Below are positions 1-7,427 of a stretch of DNA of 19,420 nucleotides, piece after piece. Source of the DNA: DASZUC01 sp035547775. GTDB lineage: Bacteria > Patescibacteriota > Saccharimonadia > Saccharimonadales > UBA4665. The notes beneath the pieces were generated by a model. That model was not told where the DNA came from. It did not search any database and saw only the letters and a program-made list of their open reading frames with translations. The position numbers and the translations under genes were made by a program. The stretch lies in NCBI GenBank assembly GCA_035547775.1, contig DASZUC010000045.1, forward strand, positions 1 to 19,420. The letters run 5' to 3'. Each line of letters starts with the position of its first letter. Position 1 is the stretch's first letter.

Positions 1-125
1 GAGCCGGTTACGCCGAGTAGCGTTTGATTGTGCAGCTTGTCTTGGACGCCTTTTGTCAATTGAGCAATTGCCGCTGGCTGGTCGCCGAGCGGTTGATAGT
101 CAGATTTAAGCTGAAATTTGGCCAT
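1..125 (-). CDS. uvrB: UvrABC system protein B, N-terminal fragment (runs off the left edge)
   Basis: Reading the minus strand from the ATG at 125-123 gives 41 codons that stay open to the window edge. The peptide begins MAKFQLKSDYQPLGDQPAAI and reaches GVTGS just at the edge. The pattern 'LxSDYxPxGDQPxAI ... QTLLGVTGS' is the characteristic start of UvrB, with the last residues being the beginning of its Walker A loop (GVTGSGKT in the family). UvrB is the DNA-damage-verifying helicase-like subunit of nucleotide excision repair; it receives DNA from UvrA and recruits UvrC. Only about 6% of the usual 660-680 residues are visible. The gene follows the prepilin genes in the same direction but has its own promoter inside the end of the upstream gene. 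Identification rests on the family signature at the N-terminus; it is short but distinctive. Confidence 0.9.
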   Translation of the reverse strand, partial: MAKFQLKSDYQPLGDQPAAIAQLTKGVQDKLHNQTLLGVTG

Positions 126-131
126 CCTTAT

Positions 132-140
132 ATTGTAGCA
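132..140 (-). promoter_or_regulatory. Extended -10 promoter of uvrB, probably leaderless
   Basis: On the minus strand the sequence TGC-TACAAT (140-132) is an extended -10 element. Only six bases separate TACAAT from the uvrB ATG, so transcription would start at or next to the A of the start codon. There is no room for a normal Shine-Dalgarno site. No convincing -35 hexamer is seen, which fits an extended -10 type. The site overlaps the last bases before the stop codon of the upstream prepilin gene. Confidence 0.5.
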
Positions 141-147
141 AGTCTAA

Positions 148-900
148 TCAGTAAAGTTTGATCGTGGCTATGACTTGCTTAATTAGGTCGATCTGATTGG
201 TTTGTCCTGCTTTAGCAGCATAACCGATAGTTAACTGATCGCCATTCTGCATGTTAAAGACAAACGCATAGTCAATGTCTCCCTTGTTGCGCTCTCCCGG
301 TCCGCGGTCAGTGTCAGCAGTCCAATGCTGAACGTATTCGTGACCTTCAAGCCCATCAAGAGGATATGCTGTTTTGGTGCCTTGGGGTGATACATACGAA
401 GAAGAATCAGTAAGAATGGCGATGCTAAAAGGCACCTCGCTGTCCCCCGCATACGGCGTGGCCGCTGTTTGCACCTTCACGGGCATACCCTTCGTATAAG
501 TGATACCATCGAACCTCATTTCGTCGCCACCACCATAATTCCAAACATTCCAACCATCGGGGACGTCAACACTGAAACCACCATTTTTTGAGATCACCTC
601 TTCCCAGCCGTTTTGCGAACGAGGGCCAGTAAACTTTTTACCATCTTTGGTGACGCACTGCTCAGGATAGGTTTCCTCCATCACGCTACTCTTGGCTTTA
701 ACGCACGCGGCAAATGAATTTACAGTGTTAGATTGATTGTCAGCAATACGATTAGTTGAGTTGAGGGTTTTGTCGGTGACTTTCTGAGCGTGCCAGACGT
801 AATAGCCAATGAAACCAATCAAGAGCACAATCACCAACACTAGCAGGCTCTCAATGGCACTAAAACCGGTCTGATTATTCATTCGTCGCCGTTTGAGCAT
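148..900 (-). CDS. Type IV prepilin-like protein (paralogue 1)
   Basis: A 250-residue protein with a class III (type IV pilin) signal: a basic leader of about 12 residues, then G12|F13 followed by SAIE, with Glu at mature position 5, and a hydrophobic helix of about 20 residues ending in GYYVW. A prepilin peptidase would cut after G12. The mature body has a Cys pair in a 'C-x(n)-YPEQC-x-x-DGKxF' pattern (about residues 67-90), then an 'FSVDVPDGWNVW' stretch resembling the PsbP/lipoprotein-type beta domains common in pilin-like proteins. The ATG at 900 is chosen because AAGGA lies six bases upstream; a later ATG at 882 lacks a ribosome site but would still keep the cleavage motif. It lies 8 bases after paralogue 2 and shares the same leader, 'GFIGYYVWH' segment and C-terminal 'LI-x-V-x-TIK' ending, so the two arose by tandem duplication. 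Likely a minor or pseudopilin displayed on the cell surface; exact role unknown. Confidence 0.75.
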   Translation of the reverse strand: MLKRRRMNNQTGFSAIESLLVLVIVLLIGFIGYYVWHAQKVTDKTLNSTNRIADNQSNTVNSFAACVKAKSSVMEETYPEQCVTKDGKKFTGPRSQNGWEEVISKNGGFSVDVPDGWNVWNYGGGDEMRFDGITYTKGMPVKVQTAATPYAGDSEVPFSIAILTDSSSYVSPQGTKTAYPLDGLEGHEYVQHWTADTDRGPGERNKGDIDYAFVFNMQNGDQLTIGYAAKAGQTNQIDLIKQVIATIKLY

Positions 901-908
901 ACGTATCC

Positions 909-1577
909 TTACATCTTTACTGTTTGGACGAGTGCTTGGATCAACGCCGTTTGATCTTTGTCGCCTGGCTCGATCAGATACTGGATGCCCAGGTCGGCCT
1001 TACCTTTGTGAAAATCGTACACATACTGCTTGGTGCCTGGCGTTAGATCGGCCAGTCCAGCGCCTACCGAATCGTTCACCCCAGTTAAATGGTAATAGGC
1101 TGTGCCGGTAACCCCTTGGGCCTGCACCGTGCCAGTCGCCGTGTAGCCAGCCAATCTACCAGACGAGTTACCATCGCTATCGTTGTCATTGTAGAAAACA
1201 CCAAATGGAAAAGCGCCGTCTTTGCCACCGGTGGCAGCAATGAATGGCTTTACCTTCGCTCTATAGATCATATCGGCCGGTTCGCTGATCACGCTCGAGC
1301 CGGTCTGACCGTTGTTGTAGTACACTTTCCAGCCATTTGGTACACAGAAACTGTACCAATTATGCGGCGCCGCGTAGGTCACGCCTTGATAATTTGAGCC
1401 GCTACAGGCTGGGCGCTTGGTAACGGTTGGATGCAGTTCACTCACTGCCTGCTTATTGACCTTATCAACCGTCTGGTTGGTATGCCAAACATAATAGCCA
1501 ATAAAACTAATCAACAGAATAATAATGAGCACTAACAGGCTTTCAACTGCTGAAAAGCCTTTAGATGACAGCTTCAT
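909..1577 (-). CDS. Type IV prepilin-like protein (paralogue 2)
   Basis: A 222-residue protein. Its leader is only seven residues (MKLSSKG), cut site G7|F8, with Glu at mature position 5 (FSAVE), followed by a hydrophobic helix ending in FIGYYVWH, almost the same as in the neighbouring paralogue. The soluble part contains two cysteines (in 'RPACSGS' and 'YSFCVPNGW'), which could form a disulfide outside the cell, and the same 'F-x-VP-x-GW-x-V' element as paralogue 1. The C-terminus 'LIQALVQTVKM' aligns with the end of paralogue 1. AAGGAG sits just upstream of the ATG. It lies 8 bases after the upstream anchored protein, so the three are very likely co-transcribed. The family role would be a pilus or pseudopilus subunit; assembly proteins (PilB, PilC, PilD) are not in this window. 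Confidence 0.75.
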   Translation of the reverse strand: MKLSSKGFSAVESLLVLIIILLISFIGYYVWHTNQTVDKVNKQAVSELHPTVTKRPACSGSNYQGVTYAAPHNWYSFCVPNGWKVYYNNGQTGSSVISEPADMIYRAKVKPFIAATGGKDGAFPFGVFYNDNDSDGNSSGRLAGYTATGTVQAQGVTGTAYYHLTGVNDSVGAGLADLTPGTKQYVYDFHKGKADLGIQYLIEPGDKDQTALIQALVQTVKM

Positions 1578-1585
1578 GGGACTCC

Positions 1586-2227
1586 TTATAGTTGCTGGGC
1601 CAAAAATAGGCTCTCTTGATAGGCCGCTTGTGTCGAGTGATAGTGCTGCAAAACGTTTAGATCGGGCAAAAGTAGGTTATTGGTTGTCTTGGTTTTGTAC
1701 GTTGCACAGGTGGGTGGCTGCGTGGTGGGCACATAGCCTTTAAACACATAGTTACTAGCAAACTTGAATTGCCCAGTTATAGCGCTCTTGGGGATAGCTA
1801 AATAATACTGGCCACTGCGGCTTTTGATTTGCTGGGCATCGGTTTGCAAATAGCGAACGATCGTAAACACTGGGTAGCTACTGTCTTTGCATAACTTACC
1901 GCTTATGTTTTTTAATGTATCCAGACCAGCGTCAAAGAAATTCAGTTGCTGGGCTTTGCCGCCATCAATTGTTTTGGGCGTACCAACGTAGTATCCACCC
2001 TTGATCGTAGCCACTGCCATCAGACGCAGATTCCATCCCGGGACGGGCAAAAAACCATCTTTGACTCGAGTTGTTACAACAGGCGGCGTAGCAACCGCAG
2101 CGGGCTGCTTGCCAGATTGCTCATTAGCCTGCCAAAGCACCAACCCCCCACCAACAATAATAATAAAGGCGATCACGGCCCCTACAATGCGACTGTTGTG
2201 ATTCGTTCTGATAGTTACTGGCGGCAT
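1586..2227 (-). CDS. Membrane-anchored extracellular protein of unknown function
   Basis: A 213-residue protein with a short polar start, one transmembrane helix at about residues 14-32 (IVGAVIAFIIIVGGGLVLW) and an extracellular remainder. A short Ala/Pro/Thr-rich linker (about 40-52) leads into a domain beginning 'GFLPVPGWNLRL', with two cysteines (in 'GKLCKDSS' and 'PPTCATYK') that may pair. The helix lacks the G|F-x-x-x-E prepilin cleavage motif, so it is not itself a prepilin, although it sits directly before two of them in the same direction and could belong to the same surface structure. The ATG at 2227 is preceded by AGGA about eight bases away. I do not recognise the family. Confidence 0.65.
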   Translation of the reverse strand: MPPVTIRTNHNSRIVGAVIAFIIIVGGGLVLWQANEQSGKQPAAVATPPVVTTRVKDGFLPVPGWNLRLMAVATIKGGYYVGTPKTIDGGKAQQLNFFDAGLDTLKNISGKLCKDSSYPVFTIVRYLQTDAQQIKSRSGQYYLAIPKSAITGQFKFASNYVFKGYVPTTQPPTCATYKTKTTNNLLLPDLNVLQHYHSTQAAYQESLFLAQQL

Positions 2228-2247
2228 ATCTGGAATCCTACTTATGC

Positions 2248-2823
2248 TTACTGGTACAAATTATGGTACTTGGCGTGCTCGCGGTCAAGTTGCAGTGTGA
2301 GTTCCTGAATCAGCTCAGTTGGCGATTCGTTGAAAGCCACCACTGATTTCGGCCTCAACGGGTGGGCCAAACTCATCAAGTTTTGAATTTCGGCGCTGAC
2401 GCCGCCAGCACCTTGCAAAAAGCCGATTGGCGTGTCGGTTTCCATGGCAATCGTGAACTCGTGCAAGGTACCCAGTCGGCCACCAATACTCACCACCGCA
2501 TCACTACTCGTAATCAATAACGTGTCACGACCAACATAATGAAGGCCAGTATATAGAATCGTGTCATACGCTAAGACTGGCAAGCGATATTTGCGAATAT
2601 GTTCAACTTTGCTCGAAGCTGGGCTAATGCCCACGCTCATCACCCCGCCAGCCGCTTTGTAGGCCTCGGCAGCATAGTTAGGCAGGCCGATTGTGGCGCC
2701 CGTCATCAGCGTGTGACCAGCCGCGGCAATCGCTGCGCCCAGCGCCATCGCCAGCGCTTTGCCTTCTTCAACACTATCGCCCTTGGCAGCCCCGGACACA
2801 CAAATCTGATACCTTGAGTTCAT
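2248..2823 (-). CDS. LOG/SLOG-fold nucleotide-binding protein (TIGR00725-like)
   Basis: A 191-residue protein with a Rossmann-like architecture: an N-terminal 'ICVSGAAKGDS' strand-loop, 'GHTLMTGATIGLPNYAA' (the family's 'GGxGLMxA' region), and near residue 110 'VVSIGGRLGTLHEF', a variant of the PGGxGTxxE phosphoribosyl-binding motif of lysine decarboxylase-like/LOG proteins. Characterised LOG members release the base from nucleoside 5'-monophosphates such as cytokinin precursors; the TIGR00725 branch is uncharacterised and some SLOG proteins act as ligand sensors. The 'IGGRLGT' in place of PGGxGT is closer to the TIGR00725 branch. The ATG at 2823 is used; a GTG two codons upstream is possible. 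It starts 11 bases after the preceding orphan gene, so it is probably in that operon. Confidence 0.75.
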   Translation of the reverse strand: MNSRYQICVSGAAKGDSVEEGKALAMALGAAIAAAGHTLMTGATIGLPNYAAEAYKAAGGVMSVGISPASSKVEHIRKYRLPVLAYDTILYTGLHYVGRDTLLITSSDAVVSIGGRLGTLHEFTIAMETDTPIGFLQGAGGVSAEIQNLMSLAHPLRPKSVVAFNESPTELIQELTLQLDREHAKYHNLYQ

Positions 2824-2834
2824 GCCCACCCTTC

Positions 2835-4079
2835 CTAATTCAAAGCTTCAGCTGGCGCCCAGGCCGGCTGCAGCTCATTCAAAACGCTTTGTTCTACTGT
2901 ATCACGCTTAAGGTAACGCAGTAAAAGTTCCTGCCACAACGAGTGTTGAAAGTGTTGCGTTAAGCGCTGTTCAAAGGCTAGGCGATTGCAGTAATTGAGC
3001 GCTACATCTACCAAGTTGAATGATACAGATTGGTGGCCGTGGAGCCAGCCTAAGTGAGCCGTTTGTCGCCAAAAATCAAAACTGGGCTCCAGTTCCGCCA
3101 TCACTTCCTCAACACCTTGCCACGACATGTCTTCGGCCTCCACGTGAGGCCCAAAAACGGTTTCTGGGAAATGCTGCGTTAAGCGAGAGTAGAACTGTTG
3201 AATAAGCCGCCACGCTACTGGTTGGTCGAGCAGCTCCGAAGTCAAACGCGGTTCGTCGGTAGCTATCGTCAGCACCAACTGACCAAAGTCGCTCCGAACT
3301 TGGCTAAGCTTCAAAAAGGTACTGCCAGCTCGGATTTCATTCAACTCGTGTAAACCCAACGCCAAGCTAGCAGTGGCGCTACCATTTGGCGCTTCACTGG
3401 GCAGCGGCAATACCACCAACGCTCCTAGTTCTTTAAAACTTAAGAGGTTATGATGCGATTGCTGTACGCTCTCGGCAGCCAGCATTAGCCAGCGCCGACG
3501 ACCTGGGGCCACTACAGCCAGCTGGCGGGTCTCAAAATCACTAGCCTTGAGCTGCTTGTACTGTTCCAAATAACGGCGCTGCCAAGCATGGCCTTCGGTA
3601 AGCCAAGCTGCAGTCAGTGCCTCCACGGGTTGCTCATGTTTCAAAAATGACTCCAATGAACGGTAGCCCAGGCGCTTCATGGCCTTCTTGGGAGGCTGCT
3701 TTTTTAGTAAAGCTTTGAGACGAGTGGGTTTGACAGCAAACACCGGCCGGTCGCCGCTGGCTTGGCGCAACACACGCACCAAACCATCGGTCACGTCGCC
3801 CTCAGCCGAAACTTGCAAGGCAGCTGTCGTACGCAAGGCTTTCACCAAACGCTCATCGTCAGCTTTCATGCGCTCCATCAGAACGTGATACAGCTCTTCC
3901 GAGGTCGTATCGTGTGGATCAAGACCCAAACGCTTTAACTTGGCGCGGGTTTCATGCTGAACTTGGGTTGCAAATCGAATATCGGCATTAGGGTGACCGT
4001 TGGCAGCTTCCAAACGACGTAAACCCAACCGAAAATACGGCTCCTGTGCTTGTAAAACCTCTGACAACCAACGCGTCAT
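2835..4079 (-). CDS. Conserved-looking 414-residue protein of unknown function
   Basis: I do not recognise this family. The protein is soluble (no signal peptide or membrane helix), rich in Leu, Gln and Arg, and appears mostly helical. Residues about 45-85 ('KLKRLGLDPHDTTSEELYHVLMERMKADDERL') look like a small helical segment reminiscent of SAP-type modules, and a basic patch 'KALLKKQPPKKAMKRLGYRSL' follows near 125-145, suggesting nucleic acid or protein binding. The C-terminal half carries several Trp/His-rich segments without a known catalytic motif. AGAGGTGA lies about six bases before the ATG, a strong ribosome site. It opens the minus-strand operon that continues with the LOG-like gene and the prepilin group. 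A regulatory or processing role cannot be inferred with confidence. Confidence 0.6.
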   Translation of the reverse strand: MTRWLSEVLQAQEPYFRLGLRRLEAANGHPNADIRFATQVQHETRAKLKRLGLDPHDTTSEELYHVLMERMKADDERLVKALRTTAALQVSAEGDVTDGLVRVLRQASGDRPVFAVKPTRLKALLKKQPPKKAMKRLGYRSLESFLKHEQPVEALTAAWLTEGHAWQRRYLEQYKQLKASDFETRQLAVVAPGRRRWLMLAAESVQQSHHNLLSFKELGALVVLPLPSEAPNGSATASLALGLHELNEIRAGSTFLKLSQVRSDFGQLVLTIATDEPRLTSELLDQPVAWRLIQQFYSRLTQHFPETVFGPHVEAEDMSWQGVEEVMAELEPSFDFWRQTAHLGWLHGHQSVSFNLVDVALNYCNRLAFEQRLTQHFQHSLWQELLLRYLKRDTVEQSVLNELQPAWAPAEALN

Positions 4080-4110
4080 GTCTGGTCACCTCTGTTGTTT
4101 TTATCTTGGT

Positions 4111-4150
4111 TTATCATCAGATAATCCTTATGCCTTCAGATTAGCATAAG
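4111..4150. repeat. Two small inverted repeats in the leader/promoter region of the 414-residue gene
   Basis: Between the kinase terminator and the orphan gene lie two dyads: TTATC(4111-4115)/GATAA(4120-4124) and CTTATGC(4127-4133)/GCATAAG(4144-4150). Both are in the place where the promoter of the minus-strand gene at 4079 should be. They may be operator half-sites or simply small hairpins in the leader. No clear -35/-10 pair could be picked. Confidence 0.3.
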
Positions 4151-4156
4151 CGATAG

Positions 4157-4181
4157 AAAAAAGGTAGCCTTATCAGGCTAT
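4157..4181 (-). terminator. Intrinsic terminator of the transketolase-aldolase-kinase operon, overlapping the stop codon
   Basis: On the minus strand the stem TAGCC (4180-4176), loop TGATAA, GGCTA (4169-4165) is followed by CC and then six T residues (4162-4157). The kinase stop codon TGA (4175-4173) lies in the loop, so the hairpin forms only when the last ribosome has left. It is a short (5 bp) but correctly placed Rho-independent terminator. Confidence 0.65.
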
Positions 4182-5186
4182 GCGCGTTGGCACGTAACCA
4201 GCTGGGGCTCCGCGCAAGAAATGCTCAAGCTCTTTTTCGCTCAACAGACCAGCCTGTGCTCCAACCTTTTGCACAACGCTCATGGAATTGATAGGTGCCC
4301 ACTGCAGGGCGCCTTCAATGGTATTACCCTTAATCAGCGCCGCCACAAACGTACTGGCAAAGGCATCCCCAGCCCCTGTGCGATCGACTGGCGGAGCCGG
4401 ATCTGGATACAGCGGCATTGAAAAGCGATTTTGGCCATCCGAAGCATAGGCACCAGCCGGCCCGTCGGTGATGACCACGACCTTGGGCCCCAGCGCATGC
4501 AAGTGATTGAACAAATCATGAATATCTTCATGATTGCCACCACCGACTGTGACAGCTTCCTCGCGGTTCAAAATTAAGACTGCGGTGCGGGTGTAAATGC
4601 GGTGCAAACGTTCGGTGCCAGCTTGCATCTGGAAAGTGCCAGGTTGGAAGGCCATTTTGACATCCGGATTGGCCTCTAACCAGTCGGCGACTTGATCGTG
4701 ATACGGGATAGCGTGCTCGCTAATCGAACTAAAATACACCCACTCTGGGGTTTCGGCCGGACGCAAATGCGGCCAGTGATAGTCATACTCTTCGTGTTTG
4801 ATCAAAATGGTGCGCTCATCGCGGTACCACAGCACATAGTGATAATTACTCTTTTTGCCGGGATTGATGCGCACAAAACGCGTATCAACCTTATTTTTGT
4901 CGAGAGCCTTGATCATATCCCGACCATGATCATCGGCGCCCACATTAGTCACAAAAGCACTAGTGAGCCCCAGGCGAGCAAAAGCCACGGCGGCATTACT
5001 GGCATTGCCTACTGCTTCCACCACCTCCACGTGATCAAATGGAATTTTGGTGCCAAATGGCAGCGCCAGCCACTTGCCATGCTCGTTCTGATACGTGTGC
5101 TCATAGCTATCTTCTAACTTAATAAAGGCATCGGTAACAATGTCGCCGATACTCACTACATCTGGTCTATCTGCCTGCTGGCTCAC
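4173..5186 (-). CDS. PfkB-family carbohydrate kinase
   Basis: A 337-residue ribokinase-fold kinase. PfkB signature 1 region is seen as 'VGNASNAAVAFARLG' (about 55-70), and signature 2 as 'DRTGAGDAFASTFVAAL' near residue 270, where the GAGD motif provides the catalytic Asp and anion hole for ATP-dependent phosphoryl transfer. 'VVVITDGPAGAYA' is the usual strand before the nucleotide site. The substrate cannot be decided from sequence: family members use ribose, fructose, fructose-1-phosphate, 2-keto-3-deoxygluconate, adenosine and others. The start is GTG (5186-5184), with AAAGGGTGG just upstream and no better ATG. As last gene of the operon after aldolase, it may phosphorylate a sugar feeding the same pathway; standing in for phosphofructokinase is possible but speculative. 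Confidence 0.85.
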   Translation of the reverse strand: MSQQADRPDVVSIGDIVTDAFIKLEDSYEHTYQNEHGKWLALPFGTKIPFDHVEVVEAVGNASNAAVAFARLGLTSAFVTNVGADDHGRDMIKALDKNKVDTRFVRINPGKKSNYHYVLWYRDERTILIKHEEYDYHWPHLRPAETPEWVYFSSISEHAIPYHDQVADWLEANPDVKMAFQPGTFQMQAGTERLHRIYTRTAVLILNREEAVTVGGGNHEDIHDLFNHLHALGPKVVVITDGPAGAYASDGQNRFSMPLYPDPAPPVDRTGAGDAFASTFVAALIKGNTIEGALQWAPINSMSVVQKVGAQAGLLSEKELEHFLRGAPAGYVPTRIA

Positions 5187-5225
5187 GGGCCCACCCTTTA
5201 GATTTATACTGTTATGCTTATGTTT

Positions 5226-6143
5226 CTAGTGTACCACGGCTTTACCGGCGCTATTAAAGTCCGCCAGCTTGGCCTCAACTACGGCCTGAACAGCCGGCAC
5301 CACCTCTTTACCAATCAATTTAGCTACAGAAATTTCATTCGGATTGGCGGCCAGCACTTTTTCTAGCGCCTCACGGTAGGCATAACGCATGTCGGAATTG
5401 ATGTTGATCTTGGTGACACCAATCTGAACCGCATCTTTAAAGTAATGCCCGGGAGTATCGCTGCCACCGTGCAAAGAAATGTTGCACGGGATTGCTTCTC
5501 GAACACGCTTTAATAGCTCGAGGTCCAAAACCTTTGGTACTGGATATTTACCATGCAAGTTGCCCACCGCCGCCGCGAAAGTATCGATGCCGGTGGCTGC
5601 CACGAAGGCTTGGGCGCCTTCCGGGGTGCTGAAGGTCTTTTTGATCTCGTCGTAGTCAATCTCTTCGGCATGAATGTTAGATGAACCACCGAAGTAATGG
5701 GGTTCACTTTCGACCAAAGCACCAGTCAATTTAGCGTATTCCACCACTTCGCGAGTAGCATTGATAATTTCCTCGTCAGTCGCATCATGATTAGCTTGTG
5801 AAACATCAATGTGAATGAATTCAAAGCCGGCTTCAATGCCATCTTTGGCGGCTTCAACGCTGGGGCTGTGATCAAGATTGATGTAGATTTCGACCCCGAA
5901 CTCTCGCTTAAAGTTGTCGACCAGGTCGCGAACGTTCTCTAGGCCAATGTCATCAACTTCACCCTGACTAACTTCGACCAGCACTGGCGCGTGTAATTTG
6001 GCGGCAGCTTGAGCCACTGCGCGCAAGGTCGCTTCATCATCAAGATTAAAGGCCCCAAATGCCCAGTGATCAACGCGGGCTTGCGTCATACGCGCGCGAG
6101 CTTGGGCACAGTTAATTCTCATCTGTTGCAGTGTTAGTGGCAT
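5226..6143 (-). CDS. fba: Class II fructose-bisphosphate aldolase
   Basis: A 305-residue class II (zinc) aldolase that reversibly splits fructose 1,6-bisphosphate into dihydroxyacetone phosphate and glyceraldehyde 3-phosphate. Visible landmarks: 'INLDHSPS' with the catalytic Asp and first Zn-ligand His, 'ESEPHYFGG', 'AAAVGNLHGKYP' with a Zn-ligand His, 'ISLHGGSDTP' with the third Zn-ligand His and phosphate-binding Gly-Ser, and 'KININSDMR', the typical phosphate-binding strand. The ATG at 6143 is chosen over an upstream in-frame ATG at 6167, because AAAGGA precedes it and the family starts here; it follows the stop codon of the transketolase C-half by a single base, indicating translational coupling. 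Length is normal for the family. Confidence 0.95.
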   Translation of the reverse strand: MPLTLQQMRINCAQARARMTQARVDHWAFGAFNLDDEATLRAVAQAAAKLHAPVLVEVSQGEVDDIGLENVRDLVDNFKREFGVEIYINLDHSPSVEAAKDGIEAGFEFIHIDVSQANHDATDEEIINATREVVEYAKLTGALVESEPHYFGGSSNIHAEEIDYDEIKKTFSTPEGAQAFVAATGIDTFAAAVGNLHGKYPVPKVLDLELLKRVREAIPCNISLHGGSDTPGHYFKDAVQIGVTKININSDMRYAYREALEKVLAANPNEISVAKLIGKEVVPAVQAVVEAKLADFNSAGKAVVH

Positions 6144-6144
6144 A

Positions 6145-7122
6145 TTATTTTCCTTTCCTCCCCACAACGTGGTGAACAGCTAGACGAATTTGCTTAGCAG
6201 TGAGGCCAAAATGTTCGAGTAACTCAGCGGGTTCACCAGATTCCCCAAAACGATCACGCATGCCTAAGCGACTCATGGGTGTCGGCAGTTCTTCGCCGAG
6301 TAGTTCAGCGATAGCGCCGCCCAGCCCCCCGTTGATTTGACCTTCTTCGGCTGTCACCACGGCACCCGTTTTGCGTACGCTGGCTAAAATGGTTTCGGCA
6401 TCGAGCGGCTTGATGGTCGGTACGTGGACCACTTCGGCGTCAATACCATCTTTAAAGAGCTGCTCGGCAGCTAAGAGTGCCTGGTACGTCATGGTGCCTG
6501 TGGCAATAATCGAAACATCTTCGCCAGGCTGAAAAACGTAGGCTTTGCCGATTTCGAACGGCGTTTTGGCGGTGGTAATAATCGGTGTCGCTTCCCGTGC
6601 TAGGCGTAAATAATTAGGTCGCTTATCTTTAGCCATCGCCAGGGTCGCTTTTTCGGCTTCGACACTGTCGCAAGGAGCAATAACTACCATGTTTGGCAAG
6701 ACGCGCATCAGCCCGATATCTTCGAGCATCTGATGGGTAGCGCCATCTTTGCCAACCGAAACGCCGGCATGCGCACCAACAATCTTGACTGGGCGATCAT
6801 TCAGGCAAATCGTAGTACGAATTTGCTCCCAGTTGCGACCCGGACTAAAGGCCGCATAGCTTGAGACAAAGGGAATTTTACCCATGGCAGCCAGACCGGA
6901 ACCGACGGTAACCAGGTTTTGTTCGGCCACGCCAATTTCTACATAGCGCTCTGGGAAAGCTTCAGCGAATAAACTAATCTGGGTCGAGTCCGTTAAATCA
7001 GCGCAGGCGGCCACTACTTGCTCGTTCTGTTGCCCCGCTTTCACTAAGCCACGACCAAACCCCTTGCGATTTGGCTCCGACTCCAGCTTCCCGTCAATCG
7101 GCACTAAATTAAGACTATTCAT
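6145..7122 (-). CDS. tktB: Transketolase, C-terminal subunit
   Basis: A 325-residue protein matching the pyrimidine-binding and C-terminal domains of transketolase/DXS-type enzymes. It contains 'FGRGLVKAG', 'AACADLTDST', 'FPERYVEIGVAEQNLVTVGSGLA' (the Glu of 'GVAEQN' activates the TPP aminopyrimidine), 'SYAAFSPGRNWEQIR' and 'GAHAGVSVGKDGATHQ', and a C-terminal 'VVTAEEGQINGGLGGAIAELL' domain. It pairs with the N-half encoded upstream to form one active site, transferring two-carbon ketol units between sugar phosphates in the non-oxidative pentose phosphate pathway. Split transketolases are well known in archaea and several bacteria. GGAGGAG precedes the ATG and the start overlaps the preceding membrane-protein stop by four bases (ATGA type). 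The gene symbol is used only to mark the half. Confidence 0.92.
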   Translation of the reverse strand: MNSLNLVPIDGKLESEPNRKGFGRGLVKAGQQNEQVVAACADLTDSTQISLFAEAFPERYVEIGVAEQNLVTVGSGLAAMGKIPFVSSYAAFSPGRNWEQIRTTICLNDRPVKIVGAHAGVSVGKDGATHQMLEDIGLMRVLPNMVVIAPCDSVEAEKATLAMAKDKRPNYLRLAREATPIITTAKTPFEIGKAYVFQPGEDVSIIATGTMTYQALLAAEQLFKDGIDAEVVHVPTIKPLDAETILASVRKTGAVVTAEEGQINGGLGGAIAELLGEELPTPMSRLGMRDRFGESGEPAELLEHFGLTAKQIRLAVHHVVGRKGK

Positions 7123-7427
7123 GAACTCCTCCGGCTAGCCCGCCAAGCGGCAGTGCATAGGCTGATTGTTAGGCAGGCGGACAATATAAAGAGCGCGATG
7201 ACCGCCAGATCGGCCACACCCACACCAGCTTTGCCGCAATTCACTACCCGTAAACCACTACTGTTGGTGCTACACGGTCGAAGACTGGCAGCGTCAGACA
7301 AAACAGCATGCCCCAGAGCATACAGTAAGCCGACACTCAAAATGGCAGCTACCCACAACCCGATTATGTAGCGAGTCGAGTGACGAGGTGCGTATTTGCC
7401 GGCTTTATCGCGCTTAGTTTTACTCAT
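7119..7427 (-). CDS. Small two-helix membrane protein inside the transketolase operon
   Basis: A 102-residue protein with a basic cytosolic start (about 20 residues rich in Lys/Arg), a transmembrane helix at about 20-43 (YIIGLWVAAILSVGLLYALGH), an outside loop of about 28 residues with two cysteines ('RPCSTN' and 'VNCGKAG'), a second helix at about 70-93 and a short Arg-rich tail. Both ends should face the cytosol (positive-inside rule). Its start overlaps the end of the transketolase N-half by eight bases, and its end overlaps the C-half start by four, so it is surely co-translated with both. No family is recognised. It could be an accessory or anchor for the enzyme, or an unrelated gene caught in the operon. 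Confidence 0.7.
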   Translation of the reverse strand: MSKTKRDKAGKYAPRHSTRYIIGLWVAAILSVGLLYALGHAVLSDAASLRPCSTNSSGLRVVNCGKAGVGVADLAVIALFILSACLTISLCTAAWRASRRSS

